This document shows, piece by piece, positions 1-9,888 of a DNA stretch of 64,000 nt. The translations under genes were made by a program, and so were the position numbers. This stretch comes from Lunatimonas sp. (GTDB lineage: Bacteria; Bacteroidota; Bacteroidia; Cytophagales; Cyclobacteriaceae). How positions within the stretch are numbered: position 1 is the first letter of the stretch; every line of letters begins with the position of its first letter. The stretch is taken from positions 124,001-188,000 of the forward strand of contig NZ_JAFIEU010000045.1 of NCBI RefSeq assembly GCF_020832325.1. The letters run 5' to 3'. The notes beneath the pieces were generated by a model. The model did not search any database and was not told the origin of the DNA. It worked only from the letters and a program-made list of their open reading frames with translations.

Positions 1-707
1 GACAAGAGTCCCCCGAAGCATCGGGGCGCTTTGTGGACTATTTGGTTTACGAAATTTCTCCGGATACTTCATTTCTAGAAATGCTGGATCAACTGAATGA
101 AGCACTGATTATTAAGGGTGAGGATCCGGTGGCTTTTGATCACGATTGCCGGGAGGGTATATGCGGACATTGTGGTTTTGTCATAAACGGAAGGGCGCAT
201 GGACCACTATCCAATACAACCACCTGCACACTTCACATGCGTTCATTCAAACACGGTGACACCATCTTTGTCGAACCGTTTAGGGCCAGCAGTTTCCCTA
301 TAAAAAAAGACCTCCGCGTGGATCGGTCGGCATTTGACAAAATCATACAAGCGGGAGGCTATATCTCGGTTCGTACCGGACAGGCTCCAGAAGCAAACAG
401 CATGCTGATACCTAGCGAAACAGTAGAGGAAGCATTTGATGCAGCTGCATGCATAGGTTGCGGTGCATGTGTGGCCAGTTGTAAAAACGCGTCCGCAGCC
501 TTATTTACTGCCGCAAAAATCGTGCATTTGGGCAAACTCCCCCAAGGGCAACCCGAACACCGGGAGAGGACCAACAGGATGGTTGAAAAAATGGACGAAC
601 TGGGATTCGGCGCATGCTCCAACACAGGGGCCTGCGAAGTGGAATGTCCGCAAAGCATCTCTATCAGCCATATCGCCGAAATGAACAAAGCCTTCTGGAA
701 GAGATAA
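1..707 (+). CDS. sdhB: Succinate dehydrogenase/fumarate reductase iron-sulfur subunit (5' end outside window)
   Basis: This is the electron-transfer subunit of complex II, passing electrons between the flavoprotein and the quinone/membrane subunit. The open frame enters from the window edge (first whole codon at position 3, reading [10 protein letters not shown]), so only about ten N-terminal residues are missing. Three clusters are visible: a plant-type [2Fe-2S] motif [10 protein letters not shown] with a later Cys, a [4Fe-4S] motif [11 protein letters not shown], and a [3Fe-4S] motif [12 protein letters not shown]. The sequence resembles the Bacteroidota/epsilonproteobacterial type in which sdhC, sdhA and sdhB are consecutive, so sdhC and sdhA probably lie just upstream. 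It ends 12 bp before the convergent oxidoreductase gene. Family identity is near certain. Confidence 0.96.
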   Translation, partial: QESPEASGRFVDYLVYEISPDTSFLEMLDQLNEALIIKGEDPVAFDHDCREGICGHCGFVINGRAHGPLSNTTTCTLHMRSFKHGDTIFVEPFRASSFPIKKDLRVDRSAFDKIIQAGGYISVRTGQAPEANSMLIPSETVEEAFDAAACIGCGACVASCKNASAALFTAAKIVHLGKLPQGQPEHRERTNRMVEKMDELGFGACSNTGACEVECPQSISISHIAEMNKAFWKR

Positions 708-719
708 GGGAGTAGTACG

Positions 720-2147
720 TTAGGATCCCATTTCCCAACCTGAGCGTACTGGTTCTTGGATATATTTATCGGCATCGGGAAGACCCTTTGCTTTTAGGTT
801 TTCCGCATCCCAGTAGATTTTTTCTCCTTTCATACGAAGGGAAAGGACTCCCAATAGCGTTATTTCAGTCAAATGCGCTCCGTATTCGAAATTGGCACTG
901 GCCTTCGGACCACCCTTGATGGCATCTACCCAATCTCTGAAGTGGCCGTTCGAACGAGGGATGGTTTGAGCTGGAACCTTTATTGACTTGGCCAACGTCT
1001 CCGGGAAAACTTTTGGCGCCCGGTTGCCTCCCTCGTTTACAATGATTCCCTTATCTCCGATAAAGAGAGTGCCCCTAGAGGTCCACTGATAGCCCGCCGG
1101 CAGTGCCGGGTGCAATGGCGGTCGCACACCACCGGAATACCACGTAAGCTTCACAGGTGACCTCTTGCCTTTGGCTCCAAAGGAATAATAACCTATCTCC
1201 CCATAGGGCGTAATATCTTCGTTGCTGAAGCCAGCCGGAAACACCTCCACGGTTTCGGGGTAACCCAATTCCAGTGCCCAGGTAGCGGCGTCCATGTCGT
1301 GGCAACCAAAATCCCCCAACGCTCCACATCCAAAGTCCCAGAAATCCCTCCATGTCACCGGTGAATACCAATGGTGAAATGCCTTATGCGGGGTAGGTCC
1401 TAGCCAGAGGTCCCAATCGAAACCATCAGGCTTGCGGGTACTGGTGGTTGGCATCCCCTTAACTTCGGGAATCCAGCGGGTAGCCGGCACCCAAGCGTGT
1501 ACATCCCGTACCTCTCCGATCACCCCTGCCCGAATAAACTCCACGGTCTCTCGAATGCCATCGGTGCTGTGCCCCACATTGCCCATTTGTGTAGCCAAGC
1601 CAGTCTCCTCGGTTAGCTTTTTGATCATACGTGCCTCCCAAATATTGTGGGTTAGGGGCTTTTCACAATACACATGTTTATTGGCTTTCATAGACAGGTA
1701 GGTGATGTATGCGTGGGTATTGTCAGGAGTGGAACAACATACGGCGTCTAATCCAGACTCCCGCTCCAACATGCGTCGAAAATCCAGGTACTCGGCCACG
1801 TGGTAATTTGTCGTCTTGTCTTCGTAAAATTGCTCTATTCGCCTTTTCACAGGCCCCCTGCCCGCGATAGAACGGTAGTAAAAATCTGCCAAATCCCAGT
1901 AATTTCCCGGGTCAGCGATGGCTGTAAGCTGAACATCGTCCAACTTCATCAGGTCCTCCGCATTTTGGCGACCCTTGCCCCCTGCACCGATGATACCGAT
2001 GTTCACCTTGTCACTGGGCGCAGTATATCCACTGCCTCCAAGTACAAATCGAGGTACAATGTAAAATCCAGTAGCAGCAACTGCCGCCTTTTTAATAAAA
2101 TCGCGTCTTTCAGAGGGTTGTTTGTTGTTCTTTTGGGGGCTTTTCAT
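720..2147 (-). CDS. Gfo/Idh/MocA family oxidoreductase with Tat-like signal
   Basis: This 475-residue protein is a predicted NAD(P)-dependent sugar or inositol-type oxidoreductase. A twin-arginine leader is visible (RRDFIKKAA at residues 14-22 followed by a hydrophobic stretch), suggesting export to the periplasm. The Rossmann glycine motif GIIGAGGKG lies at residues 51-59, and the family motif CEKPLTH, with the Lys expected in catalysis, lies near residue 165. The C-terminal alpha/beta domain follows, with conserved histidines in the DFGCHDMDAATW segment. Exported members of this family are common in Bacteroidota near SusC/SusD loci and sugar catabolism genes. The next gene on the same strand, an exported amidohydrolase, could act in the same pathway. 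The substrate cannot be read from the sequence. Confidence 0.9.
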   Translation of the reverse strand: MKSPQKNNKQPSERRDFIKKAAVAATGFYIVPRFVLGGSGYTAPSDKVNIGIIGAGGKGRQNAEDLMKLDDVQLTAIADPGNYWDLADFYYRSIAGRGPVKRRIEQFYEDKTTNYHVAEYLDFRRMLERESGLDAVCCSTPDNTHAYITYLSMKANKHVYCEKPLTHNIWEARMIKKLTEETGLATQMGNVGHSTDGIRETVEFIRAGVIGEVRDVHAWVPATRWIPEVKGMPTTSTRKPDGFDWDLWLGPTPHKAFHHWYSPVTWRDFWDFGCGALGDFGCHDMDAATWALELGYPETVEVFPAGFSNEDITPYGEIGYYSFGAKGKRSPVKLTWYSGGVRPPLHPALPAGYQWTSRGTLFIGDKGIIVNEGGNRAPKVFPETLAKSIKVPAQTIPRSNGHFRDWVDAIKGGPKASANFEYGAHLTEITLLGVLSLRMKGEKIYWDAENLKAKGLPDADKYIQEPVRSGWEMGS

Positions 2148-2244
2148 TGGTGTATTTTTTTATCTTAGGCCATTCCTTCTACATTGCTCTTACCTTACGC
2201 TCGAATATAAGGCATTTTTCTAAAATTAGAGAATCCTAGCTACC

Positions 2245-3171
2245 TCAAATTCGGTAGATCCTCTCAGCATTGCGGTGAAATATATCTGCTTTTTCTTCAT
2301 CGCTTAATTGATCGGTATACTCAAAAAACACCTCCGCCCACTGCATATAGGACCCTGCACGAAGCACGACCGGCCAATCTCCACCAAAAACCAATCTTTC
2401 AGCATCAAATGCAGCAAACACCTGCTCCATATACGGCTTAAGATCCTCTGAGGTCCAACTCTGAGGGTCAGCTTTCGTAATCAACCCCGATACCTTACAT
2501 ACTACGTGATCCAATTTCCCAAAGTGAGACATATAGCGCTTCCAGTGGTCAAACTGTGCCCCACCCTTTATATCCGGGTTTGCGATGTGATTGAGCACAA
2601 AAGTGAGTTGTGGAAACCGACGGACGAAATCCAAGGCTGGCCCCATCAGCGGGGGAGTGATATTCAAGTCGTAGCTAAGGCCATGGATACCCATTAATTT
2701 CACTCCCTGCAAAAAATCCGTACTCTCTAGCAATTCCTCAGAGACGCCTCTGCGGATACCTTTTACAATGCCCCGACTAACCAGCTGCTCCATCTCCTTT
2801 TCAGCCTCCAAACCTCTTTCAAGTGGAAAATACGCAACCATTCCTCGAATCCGAGGATCCTGCTTTGCCTGGGAAATTACCCAGTCCACCTCTGTGAGGT
2901 ATTGCTCCGGACGGCGTCCACATTCTACAAACACCATTTTGGAAACCGGCAGTGACTTCGAGGCTTCTTGGAAATCCTTTGGAAAAAAATCACGATCCAA
3001 CACCCCGCTTAACCAAGGATAATCCATTGCAGACCTGTCCCACAAATGCAGGTGTGTATCAACGATAGGAATCCTGTTCTCAATAACCTTTGACCAAGCC
3101 GGAATACCGGATACAGCCGTCATGCCTGCACCCATTATTGAAACGCTTGTTAGAAAATCTCTTCTGTTCAT
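2245..3171 (-). CDS. Amidohydrolase family protein (COG3618 lactonase-like)
   Basis: This 308-residue protein belongs to the amidohydrolase_2 family that contains L-fuconolactonase and 2-pyrone-4,6-dicarboxylate hydrolase. The N-terminus MNRRDFLTS followed by a hydrophobic Ala/Gly-rich stretch looks like a Tat signal. The metal-binding DTHLHLWD motif sits at about residue 38, a conserved NHIANP histidine in the middle, and GGDWPVVL with the catalytic-type Asp near the C-terminus. It lies 97 bp upstream of the exported Gfo/Idh/MocA oxidoreductase on the same strand. A sugar oxidised to a lactone by one enzyme and opened by the other is an attractive but unproven pairing. It starts just after the trpB terminator hairpin, so it is transcribed separately from trpB. 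Confidence 0.87.
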   Translation of the reverse strand: MNRRDFLTSVSIMGAGMTAVSGIPAWSKVIENRIPIVDTHLHLWDRSAMDYPWLSGVLDRDFFPKDFQEASKSLPVSKMVFVECGRRPEQYLTEVDWVISQAKQDPRIRGMVAYFPLERGLEAEKEMEQLVSRGIVKGIRRGVSEELLESTDFLQGVKLMGIHGLSYDLNITPPLMGPALDFVRRFPQLTFVLNHIANPDIKGGAQFDHWKRYMSHFGKLDHVVCKVSGLITKADPQSWTSEDLKPYMEQVFAAFDAERLVFGGDWPVVLRAGSYMQWAEVFFEYTDQLSDEEKADIFHRNAERIYRI

Positions 3172-3180
3172 CTGTGATAG

Positions 3181-3215
3181 AAAAAAGCCTTGGACCCTTT
3201 TATCAGTCCAAGGCT
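3181..3215 (-). terminator. Intrinsic terminator after trpB
   Basis: On the reverse strand a perfect 9-bp stem (AGCCTTGGA paired with TCCAAGGCT) with a 12-nt loop is followed directly by six T residues. It lies 10 bp downstream of the trpB stop codon and ends transcription before the amidohydrolase gene. Confidence 0.88.
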
Positions 3216-3224
3216 GAAACAGCT

Positions 3225-4592
3225 TTAAGCCGGAATCAATGGGGTGTTTAATCGGGCAATCGACGTATCAATCTCCGCTTGGGTCAGCTCGTGCTGCTTT
3301 ATTTTCCCGGCAAAGTAGTCATCGTATGCTTTCATATCAAAATTACCATGCCCACACAGGTTAAACAGGATGGTCTTGGAAGTCCCTTCCTCCCGGCACT
3401 TTTTAGCTTCGGCAATCGCGGTAGCAATTCCGTGGTTGGCCTCTGGAGCTGGAATGATACCCTCGGCACGGGCAAATTGCACCCCCGCTTCAAAAATCTC
3501 CAGATTATCATGGGCCTTTGCCTCAATTAGCTTATCCTTAAGCAATTGACTGACTATGACACCAGCACCGTGATAACGGAGCCCTCCCGCATGAATAGGG
3601 GCAGGAATAAAATCATGACCCAGCGTATACATGGGCAACAACGGCGTCATTCCTGCGGTGTCTCCAAAATCATAGCGGAAAACACCTCGCGTCAACTTTG
3701 GACAGGAAGCGGGTTCACTGGCGATGCACCGAATATTTTTACCTTCCTCCATGTTTAATCGCAAGAATGGAAAGGCTAACCCGGCAAAATTAGAGCCCCC
3801 ACCAAACGGCGCAATGACGATATCGGGCATATCCCCAGCCTTCTCCATCTGCTTGATGGCTTCCAGCCCAATGATGGTCTGATGAAGCTTCACATGATTC
3901 AGCACCGACCCCAATGCGTATTTCGTATCATCCCGGGTAGCGGCCATCTCTACAGCTTCCGAAATAGCTATCCCCAATGAACCGGGTGAATCTGGATTTG
4001 CTGCCAAGATATTTCTGCCGGCCTGGGTTCGGTCTGAAGGAGAAGGATATACATCTGCGCCCCAGGTGTTCATCATCATTTTTCGGTACGGCTTATCTTG
4101 ATAGGACAGCTTGACCATGTACACCTCACATTTGATCCCGAAATGCTGACAGGCAAAACTCAAGGCACTTCCCCATTGACCGGCACCAGTCTCTGTAGTA
4201 ATCCGCTTGATGCCTTCCTGCTTATTGTAATATGCCTGCGGAATCGCAGTATTCGGTTTGTGAGACCCCGACGGGCTTACACCTTCGTATTTGTAATAAA
4301 TTTTTGCCGGTGTATCCAAGGCTTTTTCCAAGCCATAGGCTCGGTACAATGGGGTAGGTCGCCAAATACTGTACATTTGGCGGACTTCGTCGGGAATGGC
4401 CACCCATTTATCGGCAGTCACCTCTTGCTTGATAAGCGCCTCTGGAAACAGCGGTGCCAACGCATCTGGACCAATGGGCTGCAAGGTTCCCGGATGTAAG
4501 GGCGGAAGCGGCTTATTCGGCATGTCCGCTATGATATTGTACCAGTTTTCAGGAATTTCGCTTTCCTCCAACAAAATTTTTCGTGTGTTCAT
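3225..4592 (-). CDS. trpB: Tryptophan synthase beta chain-like protein, TrpB2 type
   Basis: This PLP enzyme condenses indole and L-serine to tryptophan (beta reaction). At 455 residues it is longer than ordinary TrpB (about 400). It has the N-terminal extension and [14 protein letters not shown] segment of the TrpB2 group. The PLP Schiff-base lysine is K112 in GSHKPNTA, the [14 protein letters not shown] segment follows, and the phosphate-binding glycine loop is [14 protein letters not shown]. There is no trpA, trpC or other trp gene nearby, and a strong terminator follows it, so it is monocistronic. Members of this group work without TrpA and may salvage free indole or use O-phosphoserine. 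Identity as TrpB2 is confident; the physiological role is inferred. Confidence 0.92.
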   Translation of the reverse strand: MNTRKILLEESEIPENWYNIIADMPNKPLPPLHPGTLQPIGPDALAPLFPEALIKQEVTADKWVAIPDEVRQMYSIWRPTPLYRAYGLEKALDTPAKIYYKYEGVSPSGSHKPNTAIPQAYYNKQEGIKRITTETGAGQWGSALSFACQHFGIKCEVYMVKLSYQDKPYRKMMMNTWGADVYPSPSDRTQAGRNILAANPDSPGSLGIAISEAVEMAATRDDTKYALGSVLNHVKLHQTIIGLEAIKQMEKAGDMPDIVIAPFGGGSNFAGLAFPFLRLNMEEGKNIRCIASEPASCPKLTRGVFRYDFGDTAGMTPLLPMYTLGHDFIPAPIHAGGLRYHGAGVIVSQLLKDKLIEAKAHDNLEIFEAGVQFARAEGIIPAPEANHGIATAIAEAKKCREEGTSKTILFNLCGHGNFDMKAYDDYFAGKIKQHELTQAEIDTSIARLNTPLIPA

Positions 4593-4657
4593 AAAGTTTG
4601 CGGTATGTTTCTAGGTTTATCTTATTCTATCTTGAAATTAGTGCTTTTTCATGGAAA

Positions 4658-7600
4658 TCAAGGTTTGTTTAACAAATATGCTTCCACTGCTTGATTGTTT
4701 ATCCCAACCAACAGCACATCCAGCTTGCCTAACTTAATGAATTGTAGAGATTTTACATCTCCAAAAAAACCCAGGCCGGCCTTTTCTTGAGCTACGAATT
4801 GAAAATTTCCCCTGCCATCTCCTTGAAAAAGCTGTCCAAAGTTTGCATCAATCACTCCGTACCTTAACCTAATAGAATTTTGGTTCCCTCCCAGTAGCAG
4901 GTCCAAGTTACCGTCGCCGTTAAAATCCAATACTTGAATAGCATGGACCGGAGCAAACTGTGCCTCTTGTGGCAGCGGACGGGAAACAAAGCGCCCCTCT
5001 CGGTTTTCCAAGTACATGCTACGTAACTCGATCACCTCCAACGTTTGGGCATTTGCCAGCTGCTCCTTAGAGAAAATATCGGATAATTTCGCTGTAGAAA
5101 ACGACTCGTAATCGGTAAACTTACTCCTAAGCCCATACATTTGGTCCAAAAGCTCATCCCTACTCAAGAACGGATAAGCAGTCCCATGAATATAGGTCGT
5201 TAAAATAGGATCAATAGAACCGTTTTTATCGAAGTCATCAAAAACAAGCCTTACCGGTTCCTGCTTGCTGGCCTTTAGCTGGGAATTCAAGCCAAAGTTG
5301 CCAACTATCAGATCTAAATCTCCGTCGTTGTCAAAATCACCGACCCGAAGACTGGACCAAAGCCCGTTGATGGGCTCGTCAAAAAATTGGTCTGTAGCTA
5401 ACTCTAGCCTTTCTCCTCGCTCATTAATAAAAACCTGAATAGGCATAAACTCTCCCACCACTACCAAATCCTCGAAACCATCCCCGTTGAGATCGATCCA
5501 TTGGGCGTCAGTTACCATCCCGATCGTAGCAAGCTCTTTGTTATACGTTTCGGTCACATCCTGAAACCTTCCATTCCCATCATTTTTTAACAAATACGAA
5601 CGGGGCGCAACCGGGAACTCACCCGGAATAACTCTTCCACCTACAAAGAGATCCATATGGCCGTCACCATCTAAATCCACCGGTCTCACACAGCTTCCAC
5701 TTGTGGTCATTGCCGGCAAAGCTCCCTCTGCTTTTTGGTAGTTGCCCCCTCCCTGATTAATATACAAACGATCCTGAAGTCGCGGATCGTCCGGTTCATA
5801 ATCGTGGTACCCTCCAGAAACCACGTAAAGGTCCTGCCAGCCGTCTCCATTGGCATCAAAAAAAACCGCATCAGCATCCGAAGAACCTACGTCGGCAGAC
5901 AAATCCAAGCCTTGGGACTGGATGAACTGCCCTGTAGAAACCTGAAAGAACAACCTCCCGGGTGTATTCTGCACACCTCCTACGTAGACATCGTTAAAAC
6001 CGTTCCGATTTACATCACCCACCGAGATAACCGGACCCACCGGTGACAACATATAGTTGAGTAGCGGCTGCCGCTTAAAATCGTTGTACCCGGGCTCGAC
6101 GTGTTCATAACTTAACGGTGGCACAATGGGCGTAAATACCGGATCTTCACGGGTCTTGTCCTCCGCCAAATAGGTCGCTGCATCGTTCTCCCGCACAGAT
6201 ATCACTTGCCCTGCTTGCACATCGCGCAACCACTGAATCTTGCCGCTAGGCCAGACAACTTTCACCGAGTCCACCCGATCGCGATCCCCCAAACCGAAAT
6301 GAACCCTTGGGGTTACCGAAGACTGGAATCCTCTGGTAAGTTGCTGCTCGTAAAATTGCATTTGTCCACCCGCGTAAACAAAAATTTTGGATCCCAAACC
6401 AAAACGATTGCCACCCACTCCCTCCAGGTGTAATTGTAGAAAATTTTTATGTAGTCCGACTTCCTGGTTCCGGTTTCGATAGATTCCCGCTGTGCCGTTC
6501 AGGTGATTGACCACCAGATCCAAGGCCCCGTCGTTATCTAGGTCCGCAAAAGCAGCGCCATTCGAAAACCCCGGCTCTTGAAGTCCCCAAGCTTTTGTCC
6601 TGTTCTCAAAGGTGAGATCGCCGTTATTTCTAAAAAGGTAATTTGAAACAGGCGTAGAAGTCATTGAGGTTACCAGGTGTAGGGTGTCCGCAGGTTCCTT
6701 GGCCCTAGCTTGGGCAAAATAATAATCGCCTTTGTACTTCAAAAAGTCCCGATTGGTATAGTCCCGGTAATAACCGTTTGACACAAAGAGATCTTTCCAG
6801 CCATCGTTATCGAAGTCTGCAAACAAGGATGCCCAACTCCAATCTGTATTGGAAATGCCCGCTAATTGGCCTATTTCGGCAAAAAAACCACCTCCTTGAT
6901 TCAGGTGCAACATATTTCGCATATTTTGGTGGTAAAAATCCTTCATCACCATTAGTGCATACTGCTCGTAATTTTCCGGACCATATAATAACTTCTGCCG
7001 CTTATTTTCCTCTGGGAGCATGTCCAATGTAAAAATATCCGGAAGCCCGTCGTTGTTGATGTCACTGATATCAGATCCCATTGAAAAATAGGAAATGTGC
7101 TGTAGGTAAAGGGTCAAACTTTCGGTGAACGTTCCGTCTCCGTTGTTTACGTACAGGTAATCTGGCTCTTGATAATCGTTGGATACATATAAATCCGGGT
7201 ACCCATTTCCAGTGATGTCAGATACTGCGATACCTAGACCAAAACCCATGGAATTACCCTTGATTCCGGCCTCTTGACTGACATCTACAAAACGGCCCCC
7301 ATCGTTTCTAAACAACTTATCCCCTGCAAATCGGTTCCGGTCACGCCGCTTCGCATCGAACTCTATTTCATTAATTACTCCCGTATTGTGATTTAGAAGA
7401 TACATGTCCAAATCTCCGTCTAGGTCATAGTCAAAAAACAACGCCTGAATACTATTGCCTACATCGTCTAACCCAAAGGATTTGGCTTCGTCTTTAAATG
7501 TTCCATCTCCTTGATTGATAAATAATTGGTTTCTACGAAGCTCAGGATCTCCCTTTCCGGAATAGCACACGTAGATATCCAACCATCCATCTCCATTTAC

Positions 7601-7957
7601 ATCCACCATGGTGACTCCTGTGGTCCACGCACTCTTGCCTTCCACGCCGGCATCTTTGGTGATATCCTTAAACTTAAAATTCCCCTGATTCAAATACAGC
7701 TTGTTGGGAACCATGTTTCCGGTGAAGTAAATATCATCCAACCCGTCGTTGTTGACATCTCCCACAGCCACGCCGCCCCCATTGTACATATACTCATAAG
7801 TAAGTATGTTGGTCTTTCTATCCTCGGTCAGATTGTTCTGAAATCGAACGCCGGTCCTTCGAGGCGCTTGACTTTCAAATAGCTGCTGACCGCTTGCAAG
7901 GAGTGATAAAAAGCACCCCATGCATCCAATCAGCCAACGTAATTTATCCACTCTCAT
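4658..7957 (-). CDS. Exported FG-GAP/VCBS repeat protein with ASPIC/UnbV domain (CRTAC1-like)
   Basis: This 1099-residue secreted protein starts with a signal peptide ending near LLASGQQ. It carries many FG-GAP/VCBS blades with calcium-loop motifs such as DVNGDGWLDIYV, DLDNDGALDLVV and DFDNDGDLDLIV, arranged as two beta-propellers. The ASPIC/UnbV module (VDSVKVVWPSGKIQW) lies between them at about residues 565-600. Such proteins are common in Bacteroidota beside SusC/SusD pairs, where they are thought to be surface or periplasmic binding proteins. No catalytic motif is visible. The gene is monocistronic on the reverse strand, and its upstream region is shared with the divergent FG-GAP lipoprotein gene at 8292. 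Confidence 0.9.
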   Translation of the reverse strand: MRVDKLRWLIGCMGCFLSLLASGQQLFESQAPRRTGVRFQNNLTEDRKTNILTYEYMYNGGGVAVGDVNNDGLDDIYFTGNMVPNKLYLNQGNFKFKDITKDAGVEGKSAWTTGVTMVDVNGDGWLDIYVCYSGKGDPELRRNQLFINQGDGTFKDEAKSFGLDDVGNSIQALFFDYDLDGDLDMYLLNHNTGVINEIEFDAKRRDRNRFAGDKLFRNDGGRFVDVSQEAGIKGNSMGFGLGIAVSDITGNGYPDLYVSNDYQEPDYLYVNNGDGTFTESLTLYLQHISYFSMGSDISDINNDGLPDIFTLDMLPEENKRQKLLYGPENYEQYALMVMKDFYHQNMRNMLHLNQGGGFFAEIGQLAGISNTDWSWASLFADFDNDGWKDLFVSNGYYRDYTNRDFLKYKGDYYFAQARAKEPADTLHLVTSMTSTPVSNYLFRNNGDLTFENRTKAWGLQEPGFSNGAAFADLDNDGALDLVVNHLNGTAGIYRNRNQEVGLHKNFLQLHLEGVGGNRFGLGSKIFVYAGGQMQFYEQQLTRGFQSSVTPRVHFGLGDRDRVDSVKVVWPSGKIQWLRDVQAGQVISVRENDAATYLAEDKTREDPVFTPIVPPLSYEHVEPGYNDFKRQPLLNYMLSPVGPVISVGDVNRNGFNDVYVGGVQNTPGRLFFQVSTGQFIQSQGLDLSADVGSSDADAVFFDANGDGWQDLYVVSGGYHDYEPDDPRLQDRLYINQGGGNYQKAEGALPAMTTSGSCVRPVDLDGDGHMDLFVGGRVIPGEFPVAPRSYLLKNDGNGRFQDVTETYNKELATIGMVTDAQWIDLNGDGFEDLVVVGEFMPIQVFINERGERLELATDQFFDEPINGLWSSLRVGDFDNDGDLDLIVGNFGLNSQLKASKQEPVRLVFDDFDKNGSIDPILTTYIHGTAYPFLSRDELLDQMYGLRSKFTDYESFSTAKLSDIFSKEQLANAQTLEVIELRSMYLENREGRFVSRPLPQEAQFAPVHAIQVLDFNGDGNLDLLLGGNQNSIRLRYGVIDANFGQLFQGDGRGNFQFVAQEKAGLGFFGDVKSLQFIKLGKLDVLLVGINNQAVEAYLLNKP

Positions 7958-8291
7958 AGATTTCTTTCAATTTAATAAACAGCGTGTTACTTACCCTACT
8001 ACATTCCTATCTGGAAGCATGGTTATGGGCTTTTTCCCTTTGTAATCGTCAAAAACCCCACTTCCAACCAGCTTTTTTCTATTCATGGCAACCCTGTCCG
8101 TAGTAAATCTAAGGGAATAATGCCTATATCGCAACCGAAATACCCGTCTGTACGACTAAAAATCACGTGTAGGAAAAATCCAAAAACACCCACCATAAAT
8201 AAACCGATTTATTTCGTAAAATAGTTCTAAAAAAAGTAACTTCATCGTGCCGTTTACTCCCAGGTGCTCCATTTCGCCAATTCAAATTGAC
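7958..8291. other. Divergent intergenic region between the two FG-GAP genes
   Basis: These 334 bp contain no gene I can support. They must hold promoters for the FG-GAP/ASPIC gene on the reverse strand and the FG-GAP lipoprotein on the forward strand. An AT-rich inverted repeat (AATAAA...TTTATT, about 8202-8217) and a TAACTTC box near 8237-8243 are the only visible signals, and both are weak. Confidence 0.4.
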
Positions 8292-9824
8292 ATGTCAAAA
8301 CCAATGAGCTACACCATCCATCCCCAATCCTGGATCAGAATACTAACCGTATTTCTTTGTACGTTGATTGGGATTTCCTGCCAGAGCAAAAAACAAAGTG
8401 AACTGCTCTGGGAGGCCAATTTCCATCTCATCGGGTCCCAGTCATCCCCACGGGCGGTAGATCTAACCCAAGATGGTGTATTAGATATTGTGATTGGAGC
8501 AGGCAGAAACGAATTCCAAGAAACCGAGCAAGGGGTATTGGCTATCAATGGGCAAGACGGTTCCCTGATATGGTCGCATGCCGCGGCAGATCAGATCTAT
8601 GGTTCTGCCACGTTTTATGACATTACCGACGATGGTATTCCCGACGTTTTTATCGGAGGTAGATCCTGCCAGTTTCGGGCCATTGATGGAAAGACAGGCA
8701 AGCTGATCTGGAAATACGAAAATACCGACATTAACCACCCGATTCTTCGATATGCCCGTTTTAATTTCAACCATTCGGTGCAAATCGCCGATCAAAATGG
8801 CAATGGATACCCGGAATTACTCCTTTCTAATGGCGGCAACTACGAAGCATTACCCTACATGACTGAGAACCGCTTCCCAGCGGTGATTATGGTGCTTGAT
8901 TCCAAGACCGGAGAAGTCTTGGCGGCAGATACCGTACCGGACGGGCAGGAATCTTACATGACTCCCCTGGCATTTCAACAGCCATGGGAGTCCAATCCGA
9001 CTGTCGTGTTTGGAACCGGCGGGGAAACCTTGGACGGATCGCTGTTCTTAGTGTCCCTATCTGACCTGATGGAAAATAATCTTTCTAACGCTGAACGAAT
9101 TGCTACTGATACAGGACACGGGTTTATCGCGCCACCTGCAATCGCCGACGTAAACCAAGATGGCTTTATGGATATCATCGCTATTTCACATGGAAGCCGT
9201 GTATTTGCGATAGACGGCAAAAGCCGAGAAACGATCTGGACACAACACATTTCCCATACCGAGTGTAGCAATAGCTTTGCAGTAGGTTACTTTACAGATG
9301 ACGATGTGCCTGACTTCTTCACCTTTGTGAGCGAAGGCATTTGGCCGGAAAACACCGGGTCCATACAGATAATGTTGGATGGTAAAAATGGTGACATTTC
9401 GTACAAATCGTCGATAGGGTGCACCGGATTCTCCTCACCGGTAGCCATTGACCTAAACAGGGACGGGCGTGAAGAAGTCATTCTCAGTGTAAATGAATTT
9501 GACTGCAATCGCTTTATCGGCGATCAGAGCGCCTTTGCTATTACAAACCGGTTAATCGGTATTGATTTTAACACACAGGAAACCTTCACCCTAGACCAGA
9601 CCGAGGGTATGAAAAACATCTTTTCCACACCCTGGTTGGGTGACATGGATGGAGATGGTTTTTTGGATCTGGTACACTGTCAGTACTTCAGTCATTCGGA
9701 CTTACTTTCCTTTTTGGGTATGCGGATGAAGCGAATAGACCTTCCCATAAGGATCAGACATAAGCCTGTATGGGGATCATACATGGGGAAAAAGGGTGAC
9801 GGAATATTCCGGCCAAATCTCTAA
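8292..9824 (+). CDS. FG-GAP/PQQ-like beta-propeller lipoprotein
   Basis: This 510-residue protein has a hydrophobic leader ending in LIGISCQSKK, an imperfect lipobox with Cys, so it is probably an outer-membrane or surface lipoprotein. The body alternates FG-GAP-like calcium loops (DLTQDGVLDIVIG, DVNQDGFMDIIAI, DMDGDGFLDLVHC) with PQQ-propeller strands (INGQDGSLIWSH, IDGKTGKLIWKY). An in-frame GTG at 8247 would add 15 residues ahead of the leader and overlaps a possible promoter box, so the ATG at 8292 is preferred. ATG at 8304 is a further option. It faces the SusD gene convergently across a bidirectional terminator. Function is probably carbohydrate or ligand binding, but no ligand can be named. 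Confidence 0.82.
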   Translation: MSKPMSYTIHPQSWIRILTVFLCTLIGISCQSKKQSELLWEANFHLIGSQSSPRAVDLTQDGVLDIVIGAGRNEFQETEQGVLAINGQDGSLIWSHAAADQIYGSATFYDITDDGIPDVFIGGRSCQFRAIDGKTGKLIWKYENTDINHPILRYARFNFNHSVQIADQNGNGYPELLLSNGGNYEALPYMTENRFPAVIMVLDSKTGEVLAADTVPDGQESYMTPLAFQQPWESNPTVVFGTGGETLDGSLFLVSLSDLMENNLSNAERIATDTGHGFIAPPAIADVNQDGFMDIIAISHGSRVFAIDGKSRETIWTQHISHTECSNSFAVGYFTDDDVPDFFTFVSEGIWPENTGSIQIMLDGKNGDISYKSSIGCTGFSSPVAIDLNRDGREEVILSVNEFDCNRFIGDQSAFAITNRLIGIDFNTQETFTLDQTEGMKNIFSTPWLGDMDGDGFLDLVHCQYFSHSDLLSFLGMRMKRIDLPIRIRHKPVWGSYMGKKGDGIFRPNL

Positions 9825-9835
9825 ATGTGTTCATT

Positions 9836-9865
9836 AAAAAAGCCCCGAGAAACCCGGGGCTTTTA
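9836..9865. terminator. Bidirectional terminator between FG-GAP lipoprotein and susD
   Basis: AAAAGCCCCG and CGGGGCTTTT form a perfect 10-bp stem around a 7-nt loop. It is flanked by A residues on one side and T residues on the other, so it can terminate both convergent genes. Confidence 0.9.
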
Positions 9866-9888
9866 GTATTATTAGGTCAATTAATAAA

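Noticed and set aside
8247-8291. GTG at 8247 as the start of the FG-GAP lipoprotein
   Set aside because: It would put 15 residues ahead of the signal peptide, and a possible promoter box (TAACTTC) lies just before it. The ATG at 8292 (or 8304) fits a lipoprotein leader better.
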